Source: JAXLWB01 sp046328715 (GTDB lineage: Bacteria; Chloroflexota; Anaerolineae; Caldilineales; Caldilineaceae). From it: a stretch of DNA of 64,000 nt. This document shows positions 25,710-33,286 of the stretch, piece by piece. A program made the translations under genes and the position numbers. The notes under the pieces are model-generated. The model was not told the origin of the DNA and searched no databases. It saw nothing but the letters and a program-made list of their open reading frames with translations. Where the stretch lies: assembly GCA_046328715.1 (NCBI GenBank), contig JAXLWB010000002.1, positions 248,001-312,000 of the forward strand, in the 5' to 3' direction. Numbering within the stretch: position 1 is the stretch's first letter; the number at the start of each line of letters is the position of its first letter.

Positions 25710-25833
25710 GAGACTGCTCGTTCAAATGACAAGATCAAGCATCACTATCAGGCTGCGGCCACTTGACCAGCACTTCACGGCTTAAGTCACGGGCAATAGC
25801 ACCTGTATTCTCGCATTCTCTGAAAAGTGCCGG

Positions 25834-26091
25834 TCAAGTTTTCAACGCCTCACGTTGCTCCCCGCTCATTGGGCCAAGGTAAACAAAACGTGGCTGCACA
25901 ACACCGTTGACTTCAATATCTTCCACAAACATGCTGACTGGTCGCACCCACAGACTGAAATCGCCATAGAGCGTTCGGTAGAGCACCATCTCCTCTTCGG
26001 TTTCGGAGTGGCGGGCAATATCCAGCACTTCATATTCTTTGCCTTTATAGTGTCGGTAGCGTCCAGGAATCGGCAATTTCTTTTCCATCAT
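25834..26091 (-). CDS. DUF1653 family protein
   Basis: The 85-residue soluble protein carries the whole DUF1653 domain: PGRYRHYKGKEYEVLDIARHSETEE, then VLYRTLYGDFSLWVRP and FVYLGP. It is a small beta-barrel family of unknown function, often next to nucleotide or stress genes. GGGTGA precedes the ATG; the tandem Met codons leave the exact start open by one residue. It is alone on its transcript. Confidence 0.88.
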   Translation of the reverse strand: MMEKKLPIPGRYRHYKGKEYEVLDIARHSETEEEMVLYRTLYGDFSLWVRPVSMFVEDIEVNGVVQPRFVYLGPMSGEQREALKT

Positions 26092-26242
26092 TTCACCCAA
26101 TATCAGTTTTGCATTTCCAAACAGCTATGATAGACTTGCTGCATAAGATTGAACAAACAATTCTTACGCTCAAACAAAGTTTGAGTCGGGTGAGTAAGGT
26201 TTAGCAATTAGAACGATCTATACTGAAAGGAGGCGTGACGAT

Positions 26243-26308
26243 ATGCAAGTCAAAGTAAATACGTTCGCCCAATGTAAGTGTATATCGTTGCGCCTATTGC
26301 TCGCCTGA
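26243..26308 (+). CDS. Possible 21-residue small protein
   Basis: ATG 26243 is preceded by GAAAGGAGG at 9 nt spacing, the strongest ribosome site in the region. It opens 21 codons (MQVKVNTFAQCKC then ISLRLLLA) ending at TGA 26308. A T-rich hairpin terminator begins 33 nt later, so a short dedicated transcript is plausible. A TATACT box lies at 26219-26224. The peptide has two cysteines in CKC and a hydrophobic tail. No family is recognised; it could be a leader peptide, a toxin-like small protein or chance. Confidence 0.4.
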   Translation: MQVKVNTFAQCKCISLRLLLA

Positions 26309-26340
26309 TTCGACTGAATCTTCTTCGTTGAATCTTCCTA

Positions 26341-26372
26341 AGCCACGGGTGCAACACCCGTGGCTTTTTTAT
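26341..26372 (+). terminator. Rho-independent terminator 1
   Basis: AGCCACGGGTG (26341-26351) pairs with CACCCGTGGCT (26355-26365) with loop CAA, followed by TTTTTATTT. It is a perfect 11-bp intrinsic terminator on the plus strand downstream of the 21-codon frame. Confidence 0.9.
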
Positions 26373-26440
26373 TTGTCGCTGCGACCACTATCGTAGATAT
26401 GGTATCAGCGCTTTATAAGCCAAGCTAACTGCTCTTAGTC

Positions 26441-26475
26441 ATGCCACGGGACCGCCGCCCGTGGCATTTTGTTTT
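26441..26475 (+). terminator. Rho-independent terminator 2
   Basis: ATGCCACGGG (26441-26450) pairs with CCCGTGGCAT (26458-26467), then TTTGTTTT. The stem core GCCACGGG is shared with the terminator 100 nt upstream. There is no gene between the two. Confidence 0.85.
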
Positions 26476-26499
26476 CCGCCACCGGGAGGGACAGGAAAT

Positions 26500-26570
26500 C
26501 AGTAGGTCAGTGAGTCAGTGAAACAGTGTGTAAACCCACCCACTGTCTACTGTCCACTGACTCACTGTCC
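26500..26570. repeat. CAGTRRGW octad hairpin
   Basis: Left arm CAGTAGGT, CAGTGAGT, CAGTGAAA, CAGTG (26500-26528). The right arm 26540-26570 is its mirror, built from ACTG words. It lies just upstream of the RIO kinase gene. Confidence 0.75.
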
Positions 26571-26623
26571 CAGTATTCTCTACAAGTCAGTCTTAGCACG
26601 ATGTCTACGGAGACCTTCCAATC

Positions 26624-27607
26624 ATGTCTTGGAAAAAAGAGTTCGAGTCCGATGTGACCGAATATTATGAAGCTGAGTTTCACCCTGAGAGTGCACCAGA
26701 AAAGTTGCAGAAAATCAATCACAAGGCGAAGAAATCGAAAGAGATTATCCTGAAAGAGATCTCAGCCGAAACGAGTGGAGTTGAGCAGGGCTTCCATATC
26801 ACCTATAAACCTGCCCGATTTGAAGAGGTCTGGCTCTTTGATTCATTGCGCCCCTTCTACGAGCGTGGACTGTTGGCCGATGTGCTGGCCCAAGTTAAAG
26901 GCGGCAAAGAAGCGAATGTCTATCTGTGCCGTGCTAAAGAAGAGACGAAGTTGGGTCTGATTGCCGCCAAAGTCTATCGTCCGCGCCAGTTTCGCAACTT
27001 GCGCAACGATATTGCCTACCGCGAAGGCCGAGAGTTCATGGCCGCTGCCGGTGGTATCTTGCGCAATCGCAATACGCGCGAGATGCGTGCCATCAAAAAC
27101 AAAACCGAGTTTGGCTCAGAGCTGATGCACCAATCGTGGTTGATGCACGAGTACAGCACCCTGGATTCGTTGCACCAACTGGGGGCAGCGGTGCCAAAGC
27201 CTTTGGCCACCGGCGAAAACTGTATCTTGATGGAGTTTTTTGGTGCGGAAAGCCAGCCTGCGCCGGTGCTACACTCGGTCACGTTGCGTCCCGATGAAGT
27301 TGAACCGCTCTTCAACGAAGTGATGCGCAACATCGACCTGATGCTGAGCAAAGGGATGATTCATGGCGACCTTTCGGCCTACAACATACTGTACTGGAAT
27401 GGTCGCGTCACGCTGATCGACTTTCCGCAGGTGACCCTGGCCATGAGGAATCGCAACGGCTACCGCATCTTCCAGCGCGATCTGCAACGTGTCTGTGAGT
27501 ATTTCGCCATGCAAGGCTTGCATCGCAATCCTCGCCAAATCGGCGACCGCCTCTGGCAAAAACATGTCAACCTCCCGCCCGATCACCGTTGGGATGATCC
27601 GGTGTAA
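26624..27607 (+). CDS. RIO-type serine/threonine kinase
   Basis: The 327-residue cytoplasmic kinase has the atypical RIO fold. The nucleotide loop KGGKEANVYLC spans 92-102 in place of a normal P-loop, the ATP lysine is Lys116 in AAKVY, the catalytic loop HGDLSAYNI at 247-255 has Asp249 and Asn254, and the metal-binding loop is IDFPQ with Asp266. In archaea and eukaryotes RIO1/RIO2 act in small-subunit ribosome maturation; bacterial members are scattered and unassigned. An acidic/basic N-terminal 60 residues precede the kinase. GGAG lies upstream. It is alone on its transcript, with hairpins on both sides. Confidence 0.92.
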   Translation: MSWKKEFESDVTEYYEAEFHPESAPEKLQKINHKAKKSKEIILKEISAETSGVEQGFHITYKPARFEEVWLFDSLRPFYERGLLADVLAQVKGGKEANVYLCRAKEETKLGLIAAKVYRPRQFRNLRNDIAYREGREFMAAAGGILRNRNTREMRAIKNKTEFGSELMHQSWLMHEYSTLDSLHQLGAAVPKPLATGENCILMEFFGAESQPAPVLHSVTLRPDEVEPLFNEVMRNIDLMLSKGMIHGDLSAYNILYWNGRVTLIDFPQVTLAMRNRNGYRIFQRDLQRVCEYFAMQGLHRNPRQIGDRLWQKHVNLPPDHRWDDPV

Positions 27608-27614
27608 ATGACAA

Positions 27615-27706
27615 GTGAAACGTGATGCGTGAATTGCAGACTCTCTCTATTCTTCTTCAGCCAAGAGAAGGATAGAGAAGATCAAAATTCACGCATCACG
27701 TTTCAC
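27615..27706. repeat. GTGANNN heptad hairpin
   Basis: The left arm 27615-27635 is three heptads (GTGAAAC, GTGATGC, GTGAATT). The right arm 27686-27706 is its perfect 21-bp complement. The 50-nt centre contains a second imperfect stem (CTCTCTATTCTTCTTC with GAGAAGGATAGAGAAG). It starts 8 nt after the kinase stop. Confidence 0.8.
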
Positions 27707-27780
27707 TCCCTCTTGTCACAAAGCCTCTCCCTACCTCGTCTTACTTTCAGAAAGTTGGAATTTTTTGAAAGTGAGGCAAT

Positions 27781-28995
27781 ATGAACACGCAAACAACAAA
27801 AATTTTGATTCTGGGCGGTGGTTTTGCTGGTGTCATGGCTGCGCTGCGATTGGCAGGTAAGACGCGCAAAGAGCAGGTGCAGATCACGCTGGTCAGTGCA
27901 AGCGACCAGTTGGTCGAACGGACACGGATGCATCAGCTTGCGACAGGACAGCAACTCAAAAGTTATCCCATTCCTCATTTGTTGCGCAAGACAGGGGTAC
28001 AGTTTGTCTGTGGCAAGGTAACTGCGCTCCAACCCAACCAGCATTGTGTGACCATTGAGCAAGTCGATGGTCAGAAACAGTTGGAATATGATAAATTAGT
28101 CTATGCTCTGGGCAGTTTTGTGGATCGTGCCAGCATGCCCGGTGCGGCAGAGAATGCCTTTACACTTGACCTGGCATCAGCAGAACAGTTGCGTACTCAG
28201 CTACCAGAGATTGCCCAGCGCAATGGCCGAGTCGTCGTAATCGGGGCAGGGCTGACTGGATTGGAGGTCGTTACCGAAGTGGCAGAGAGCTACCCAACCT
28301 TGCAGGTCTCACTGCTCTGTGGCGGCACATTGGGACGTGATTTTGCCCCGAAAGCGGTTGACTATGTACATACCGTTTTACGCAAGCGCTCCATCTCACT
28401 GCACGAACAGAGCAAAGTCACTCGAATCGACCCAGGAATGGTAGATTGCGCCGATGGCAGTCAAGTGCCATTTGATCTTTGTATCTACTGCGGCGGCTTT
28501 GCGGTCTCGCCTTTGGCACGAGAAGCAGGCATTGCAGTTAACCTTCAGGGGCAGATGTTGCTGGATGGAACGTTACGTTCACTCTCGCATCCTGATATTT
28601 ACGGTGCTGGCGACGCCTCAACGCTGGCGGAGAATGTGTTTAATCTGCGCATGGCCTGTGCGACAGCGCTACCAATGGCCGCTCACGTCGCTGACTCGTT
28701 GGCAGCAGAGGTCAAAGGACATGCACCACAACCATTTCGCTTTGGCTTTACCATCCGCTGTGTGAGTTTGGGACGCAGCGAAGGCTTTGTGCAGATGGTT
28801 GACGCACAAGATCGTCCCAAACCTACCGTCCTAACCGGTCGCTTGGGGGTTTGGATCAAAGAGTTCATTCTACGTTTTGTCATTGGCTCGATCCAACTCA
28901 CTCGCCTCTGGCCCGACACCTATCAGTGGCCGCGGTCGATTCAGGCGGGAGAAGCGAGCAAAGGATTGGAGTGGCAGTTTTCTAACAATCGGTAG
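27781..28995 (+). CDS. FAD-dependent NAD(P)H oxidoreductase (NDH-2-like)
   Basis: The 404-residue flavoprotein has a first dinucleotide fold at KILILGGGFAGVMAALRL (7-24) and a second at VVVIGAGLTGLEVVTEV near 154-170. The FAD-contact motif IYGAGDAST lies near 276. The C-terminal region has the amphipathic stretch of type II NADH dehydrogenase relatives. It likely passes electrons from NAD(P)H to a quinone or other acceptor. GTGAGG precedes the start. It is 80 nt upstream of an ECF41 sigma factor gene on the same strand; this sigma class is usually paired with an oxidoreductase-type or carboxymuconolactone-type partner, so functional linkage is likely. Confidence 0.88.
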   Translation: MNTQTTKILILGGGFAGVMAALRLAGKTRKEQVQITLVSASDQLVERTRMHQLATGQQLKSYPIPHLLRKTGVQFVCGKVTALQPNQHCVTIEQVDGQKQLEYDKLVYALGSFVDRASMPGAAENAFTLDLASAEQLRTQLPEIAQRNGRVVVIGAGLTGLEVVTEVAESYPTLQVSLLCGGTLGRDFAPKAVDYVHTVLRKRSISLHEQSKVTRIDPGMVDCADGSQVPFDLCIYCGGFAVSPLAREAGIAVNLQGQMLLDGTLRSLSHPDIYGAGDASTLAENVFNLRMACATALPMAAHVADSLAAEVKGHAPQPFRFGFTIRCVSLGRSEGFVQMVDAQDRPKPTVLTGRLGVWIKEFILRFVIGSIQLTRLWPDTYQWPRSIQAGEASKGLEWQFSNNR

Positions 28996-29066
28996 AGATG
29001 AGGAGATAAGGAGATAAGGTGGTGGGGTGACGAACACCTCATCTCCTTATCTCCCATCCCCTCTCA
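28995..29066. repeat. GAGATAAG octad hairpin
   Basis: Left arm GAGATGAG, GAGATAAG, GAGATAAG (28995-29018) begins on the last base of the oxidoreductase stop codon. The right arm (29035-29066) carries CTCATCTC, CTTATCTC and CTCTC. It fills the whole gap to the sigma factor gene. Confidence 0.75.
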
Positions 29067-29075
29067 TAGACCATC

Positions 29076-29942
29076 ATGAACGAGCAATTTGAAACCCTAC
29101 GCCCCAAACTTTTTGGAATCGCCTATCGTATGTTGGGTAGTGCCAGCGATGCTGAGGACGTGTTGCAGGATGCCTATCTGCGCCTACTGGCAACCGATGC
29201 AGAGACGATTCGTTCACTGGAAGCCTTTGCCAGTACGATTGTCACTCGGCTTTGTCTGGATCGGCTCAAGTCGGCCAAGAGCAAACGGGAAGTCTACCCT
29301 GGCATCTGGCTGCCTGAACCGGTTCCATCCGATCACCTAGATTTGGAAACGGATCCAAGTGAGCAGATGGTGAAGCTCGAATCTTTGTCGTTGGCGTTTC
29401 TGTTGATCCTGGAAACATTGAGCGTCGAAGAACGGGCGGTCTTTCTGTTGCGCGAGGTCTTTGACTACGAGTATGGCGAAATCGCCAAAATCATGGGCAA
29501 ATCTGAAGCGTCCTGTCGCCAGTTGCTCAGTCGGGCTAAGAAGTCGGTGACTGCCCAGCGTCCCCGCTTTCACCCTTCGCCAGAGGAGCATCAGCGCATC
29601 TTTGCAGCCTTTGTCCAAGCGTCCAACGAGGGCAATATGGAGCAGTTAGCCGAACTGTTGACTGCGGATGTCACCGTGCTCTCGGATGGGGGTGGCAAGG
29701 CAACGGCGGCACTACGTCCGGTCAAGGGACGGGAGGCTGTGCTTAGATTGCTGCAAGGTTTGGCGCGCACTGGGCTCAAAGGGGGCAATCGGCTCGAATA
29801 CGCCTCGCTCAATGGGCAGGATAGCCTGGTGGTGCGTGACAAAGCAGGTGTGGTGCAGACAGCGATGCTCTTCGAGATTGGCGAGGGTGCAATCCAGCAG
29901 ATCTACTTTGTGCGCAACCCGGAAAAGTTAGCGAATTTGTAG
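29076..29942 (+). CDS. ECF sigma factor, ECF41/SigJ type with SnoaL-like C-terminal domain
   Basis: The 288-residue sigma factor has region 2 at 8-70 (YRMLGSASDAEDVLQDAYLR), the ECF41-specific WLPEP at 78-82 in the linker, region 4 near 105-160 (LSVEERAVFLLREVFDYEY and GKSEASCRQLLSRAKKSV), and a SnoaL-like domain from about 168 to the end. The last ends with the VRNPEKL motif (cf. NPDKL), known in this class to modulate activity without an anti-sigma factor. Its partner gene is presumably the FAD oxidoreductase just upstream. ATG 29076 has no clear ribosome site. Confidence 0.93.
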   Translation: MNEQFETLRPKLFGIAYRMLGSASDAEDVLQDAYLRLLATDAETIRSLEAFASTIVTRLCLDRLKSAKSKREVYPGIWLPEPVPSDHLDLETDPSEQMVKLESLSLAFLLILETLSVEERAVFLLREVFDYEYGEIAKIMGKSEASCRQLLSRAKKSVTAQRPRFHPSPEEHQRIFAAFVQASNEGNMEQLAELLTADVTVLSDGGGKATAALRPVKGREAVLRLLQGLARTGLKGGNRLEYASLNGQDSLVVRDKAGVVQTAMLFEIGEGAIQQIYFVRNPEKLANL

Positions 29943-29949
29943 GGAGGGG

Positions 29950-30015
29950 TGAACCGCGAAAAACGCGAAATAATCGAAAACCTACAAGGTCGGCTTTTGT
30001 GTATTTCGTGGTTCA
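29950..30015. repeat. CGCGAAAWA nonamer hairpin between convergent genes
   Basis: TGAACCGCGAAAAACGCGAA (from 29950) pairs imperfectly with 29995-30015 (ending TATTTCGTGGTTCA). The left arm has a 9-bp period (CGCGAAAAA, CGCGAAATA, ATCGAAAAC). It separates the sigma gene from the convergent fusion gene and probably terminates both. Confidence 0.6.
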
Positions 30016-31308
30016 TTGCTTTTGCAGTTGTGCCAGGCTATAAGTGGCAAATGATTGCAACTCTTGAGCAGTAAATTCTCCAGAGGTGTTGACTTCTGGA
30101 GAGCGATATGTCTCCAGAGCTTGACGTACCGTGGGTTGCAATTCAGTCGGCAGATGCTGTAACGCCCAGATGCCACCCGTATCTTTGGAGCGAATTTTGC
30201 TGTCCTGGAGCCAGCCGAGGGTACGACAGGTGTTGAGAATGGTATAGACCGGATTCTTCTCGATCTCGGCCAGCGCTGACTCAACATCGTTTAGGATCGA
30301 ATCACGGTAATCTGCTGGCGGTACGGCTGGAAAGACGTCGGCAATCGCTGCGCCTGCGAGCACGATGCCCCGCTCGTTGATTACTGTGATGTGTCCGGCG
30401 AGATCAATGTCACCCGTGACGGTCGTGTTGTTGGGTTGCCAGGCTTGCCAAGTGCCAGACGCCAACTCCTGGCTTGTCTTTTCACGCCACGCTTCGCTGT
30501 AATGAAAATCAAACGGCGTGGGGTGTTGCCATGGCTGCAATTGGGAGCGGGTGAGAAAACTAATTTCAAATGGGCTGGGATGATTCGAAGTTGCCAGAAG
30601 TAACTCAGCGATGGAACGTTTGGTTGGAGTGCTCATCAATTGCTCAGTCACGACCAACAGATCGATGTCACTGCGGTTAGGATTGAAACACCCGAAGCTC
30701 ATTGAGCCATGCAGGTAGGCACCTACTAAGTCGTTGCCGAGCAGTTGTTTGATTTGGTCAACAAAACCAGTTACCTGTTGATGAATTACGGCGGGACAGA
30801 TCTGCCAATGATAGTAAGGCAGCACAGCAAAACCTGCCTTACGATGCAGCCGCTCCGAAGGCGTGTTTCCTTCGGTGATAAACGCATGGACATCCTGATA
30901 GCCAGTCGCCGCCAAGCTGCGCAACGAGCGATTGAGGACGAGGTGCGCCAAGCCTCGCCCCTTTGCCTGCGCAGAGGTAAAGACATAGCCGATGAGCGGT
31001 ACTTGACGCACTGGCCAAAAACAAACCAGACAGGCTGAAAGAATTTCATCTCCGTCACTACAAAGCCACGAGTGCTCCGATAAGAAATCACCATGCGCCC
31101 CACTCAATAACCGATTGATCTCAGCCTTGGAATCTTCCAAAGTTTCGCCGTCATAATCAATCGTGCCGATGTAGGCATCAAGCATTAATGCCGCCAACGT
31201 ATCTGCGTCTTCGTGAGTAGGATTGCGCAGGGCCGGCGTTGCTGGCAACGCTGCGTTTGCAGCGCAAAAGTGGGAGAGCTCGAGTCGATACTCGTGACGT
31301 GTAACCAT
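30013..31308 (-). CDS. GNAT acetyltransferase fused to AadA-type nucleotidyltransferase
   Basis: The 431-residue protein has two enzymes in one chain. Residues about 25-165 are a GNAT domain (IGYVFTSAQAKGRGLAHLVL is the acetyl-CoA loop; LHRKAGFAVLPYY the C-terminal end). Residues about 170-431 match aminoglycoside 3''/9-adenylyltransferases: GAYLHGSMSFGCFNPNRSDI then DLL has the G-S and D-x-D metal ligands, and YTILNTCRTLGWL with SKDTGG matches the helical DUF4111 tail. Both domains modify small amines in known enzymes, including aminoglycosides, but resistance is only an inference. ATG 31308 is used; neither it nor TTG 31326 has a ribosome site. Confidence 0.88.
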   Translation of the reverse strand: MVTRHEYRLELSHFCAANAALPATPALRNPTHEDADTLAALMLDAYIGTIDYDGETLEDSKAEINRLLSGAHGDFLSEHSWLCSDGDEILSACLVCFWPVRQVPLIGYVFTSAQAKGRGLAHLVLNRSLRSLAATGYQDVHAFITEGNTPSERLHRKAGFAVLPYYHWQICPAVIHQQVTGFVDQIKQLLGNDLVGAYLHGSMSFGCFNPNRSDIDLLVVTEQLMSTPTKRSIAELLLATSNHPSPFEISFLTRSQLQPWQHPTPFDFHYSEAWREKTSQELASGTWQAWQPNNTTVTGDIDLAGHITVINERGIVLAGAAIADVFPAVPPADYRDSILNDVESALAEIEKNPVYTILNTCRTLGWLQDSKIRSKDTGGIWALQHLPTELQPTVRQALETYRSPEVNTSGEFTAQELQSFATYSLAQLQKQ

Positions 31309-31319
31309 TTGTTCTGTGT

Positions 31320-31384
31320 AGCGCAAGATACTTTCTTGCGCTTGAAGAATGAACCGGGTAGCACAAGAAGATATCTTGTGCTAC
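31320..31384. repeat. Two sibling hairpins with related stems
   Basis: AGCGCAAGA (31320-31328) pairs with TCTTGCGCT (31334-31342), and GTAGCACAAGA (31358-31368) pairs with TCTTGTGCTAC (31374-31384). The stems differ mainly by one compensatory G-C to A-T change and both have 5-nt loops, so they are tandem copies of one motif. They lie between the aldo/keto reductase stop and the fusion gene start. Confidence 0.7.
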
Positions 31385-31388
31385 AAAA

Positions 31389-32369
31389 TCAAGAATGTCC
31401 CAAGACGGGATGTGGCGTATAGGCGGCTTCGAGTGCGCTGATTTCTTCGCTGCTCAGTTTGATGTCCAGTGCAGCAATCGCTTCATCCAACTGGTACATC
31501 TTGGTAGCACCAATGATCGGGCTGCTGATCCCTGGTTTGTGCAGCATCCAGGCTAGAGCAATCTGCGCGGGCTTGACACCATGCTGGTTGGCGGTAGCCA
31601 CCACTGCATCCAGCACTTTGAAATCCGCCTCTTGATAGTACATGTGATGGGCAAAGGCGTCGGACTTGGAACGGGCTGTGTCACCACCTTTGTCAGTTGT
31701 GCGGTTGCCGGCTAGGAAACCACGGGCCAGCGGACTCCAGGGGATAATTCCAACACCCTCATTGATACAGAAGGGAATCATCTCGCGCTCTTCTTCGCGA
31801 TAGACCAGGTTGTAATGGTTCTGCATCGAGACAAAGCGCGTCCAACCGTGGCGATCGGCGGCGTGTTGCATCTTGGCAAATTGCCAAGCAAACATACTCG
31901 ATGCGCCGATATAGCGGGCCTTGCCGGCTTTGATAACATCGTGTAACGCTTCCATCGTCTCTTCAATCGGCGTGTTGGGGTCGAAGCGGTGAATCTGGTA
32001 GAGATCGACATAGTCGGTACCCAGGCGGCGCAGCGAGGCGTCGATCTGTTGCATGATATGTTTGCGCGAAAGGCCAGCACCGTTAGGCTGATCTTCCATC
32101 TTGCCATGAACCTTAGTAGCAATCACGACATTGTCGCGGGCTGTCAGTGAGAGCAATTGGCGGCCCGTGACCTCCTCGCTGACACCGATCGAGTAGACAT
32201 TGGCAGTGTCGAAGAAGTTGATTCCAGCGTCGAGTGAACGTTTGATAAAGGGCGTGCTCTCTTCTTCGGTGAGCACCCAATCGCGCCAACTCTTCGAGCC
32301 ATAGCTCATCATGCCCAGGCAGATACGCGAGACTTTGAGGCCAGTTTTGCCAAGATTGATATATTGCAT
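31389..32369 (-). CDS. Aldo/keto reductase
   Basis: The 326-residue (beta/alpha)8 enzyme reduces carbonyls with NADPH. The catalytic tetrad is complete: Asp54 and Tyr59 (FFDTANVYS), Lys86 (ATKVHG) and His127 (YQIHRFD). The C-terminal coenzyme site is SPIIGATKMYQLDEAIAAL. It most resembles the YajO/YghZ-like clade. AAAAGGA precedes the ATG. It follows the DJ-1 gene on the same strand, with an octad hairpin in the gap, so they may be separately terminated. Confidence 0.94.
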   Translation of the reverse strand: MQYINLGKTGLKVSRICLGMMSYGSKSWRDWVLTEEESTPFIKRSLDAGINFFDTANVYSIGVSEEVTGRQLLSLTARDNVVIATKVHGKMEDQPNGAGLSRKHIMQQIDASLRRLGTDYVDLYQIHRFDPNTPIEETMEALHDVIKAGKARYIGASSMFAWQFAKMQHAADRHGWTRFVSMQNHYNLVYREEEREMIPFCINEGVGIIPWSPLARGFLAGNRTTDKGGDTARSKSDAFAHHMYYQEADFKVLDAVVATANQHGVKPAQIALAWMLHKPGISSPIIGATKMYQLDEAIAALDIKLSSEEISALEAAYTPHPVLGHS

Positions 32370-32407
32370 GGGAAATCCTTTTTATTTGAATAGTGGGTTA
32401 GGAGAAA

Positions 32408-32465
32408 GAGATTGAGAGGTTAAGAGATTGGGAGATTTGCAATATAATCTCTTAATTTCTCAATC
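32408..32465. repeat. GAGATTGR octad hairpin
   Basis: GAGATTGA, GAGGTTAA, GAGATTGG and GAGATTTG run without gaps at 32408-32439. The mirrored arm ATAATCTCTTAATTTCTCAA occupies 32443-32465. It lies between the DJ-1 stop and the aldo/keto reductase start. Confidence 0.75.
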
Positions 32466-32466
32466 A

Positions 32467-33162
32467 CTACTTCCCGCCGCGTGCCATGAAACGCACGGCA
32501 TTGACGGCAGTGCGTAGGCGCTCTTTGGTAAACTCAAGTTGGAAGCCCAGTTCGGCCAGTTTGACGATATCGGTGGTTGCGGTGCGTAGCGAGCCGCTGT
32601 TGAAAGGCGGAGTCGGGTCATATTCCAGACCCAATTGAATCGTGCGCGCCACACTTTCGCCTGACAACTCGGAAGCGAGGCGTAGGGCGGCATCAATGCC
32701 AGCAGTGACCCCCGCAGCAGTCGTGATTTTCCCAGCATCGACATAGCGCTCGGGTACATACTCAGCACCATACTGCGCCAAACGATTGCGCCAGAACCAG
32801 TGTGTGGTGGCCCGTTTGCCGCGCAACAAGCCGGCCGAGCCGAGGATCAGCGCGCCAGTACAGACCGAGACGACCCGTTTGGCGCTCTCATGGGTGGTGC
32901 GCACCCAATTGAGGATTGCTTCATTTTTGGTAGCAGCTTCCACACCGGCAAAGCCACCGGGGATCACCACCACATCGGGGGTTAGCATCTCATTGAAGCT
33001 TTTTTCCGCCATGATGGTCAGCATGGTGGTATCGGATTGCACTGGGCCAGCCTTTTCGGCGACAAAAGTCACCTTGGCCTGTGGCATGCGGTTGAGAATT
33101 TCGTAGGGGCCGATCATATCGAGGGCGATATAACCGTCGTATAGAAGAATGGCAATTTTCAT
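32467..33162 (-). CDS. DJ-1/PfpI family protein (isonitrile hydratase-like)
   Basis: The 231-residue protein has the class I glutamine amidotransferase-like fold. The nucleophile elbow is VVSVCTGALILGSAGLL with Cys101, and the partner acid is likely Glu in GPYEIL near 21. THWFWRNRLAQYG and AAGVTAGIDAALRL are typical of the InhA/ThiJ branch often fused to AraC regulators, but here no regulator domain follows. Activity may be isonitrile hydration or glyoxalase-like stress repair; neither is proven by sequence. GGAGGA precedes the ATG. Confidence 0.88.
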   Translation of the reverse strand: MKIAILLYDGYIALDMIGPYEILNRMPQAKVTFVAEKAGPVQSDTTMLTIMAEKSFNEMLTPDVVVIPGGFAGVEAATKNEAILNWVRTTHESAKRVVSVCTGALILGSAGLLRGKRATTHWFWRNRLAQYGAEYVPERYVDAGKITTAAGVTAGIDAALRLASELSGESVARTIQLGLEYDPTPPFNSGSLRTATTDIVKLAELGFQLEFTKERLRTAVNAVRFMARGGK

Positions 33163-33204
33163 TCAGTCCTCCGTGTGCAGTGTCTTCTTGGTAATGGAGG
33201 GAAA

Positions 33205-33286
33205 CAGTGGGGCAGTAGGGCAGTGGGTCAGTGAATCAGTATTTACTGTCTACTGTCTTACTGACTCACTGTCCTACTGTCTCACT
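33205..33286. repeat. CAGTRRGW octad hairpin overlapping the end of a gene
   Basis: Left arm CAGTGGGG, CAGTAGGG, CAGTGGGT, CAGTGAAT (33205-33236). Right arm 33245-33286 is the mirror (ACTGTCTT, ACTGACTC, ACTGTCCT, ACTGTCTC). The right arm overlaps the last codons and the stop of the DinB gene. Confidence 0.8.

Larger units (their letters stand above)
26092..26623. other. Gap with small transcript candidate, twin terminators and octad hairpin
   Basis: This 530-bp gap holds a small open frame with a strong ribosome site (26243-26308), two plus-strand terminators (26341 and 26441) that share the stem core GCCACGGG, a short stem at 26169-26185 (CTCAAAC/GTTTGAG), and a CAGTRRGW hairpin (26500-26570). 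Confidence 0.6.
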
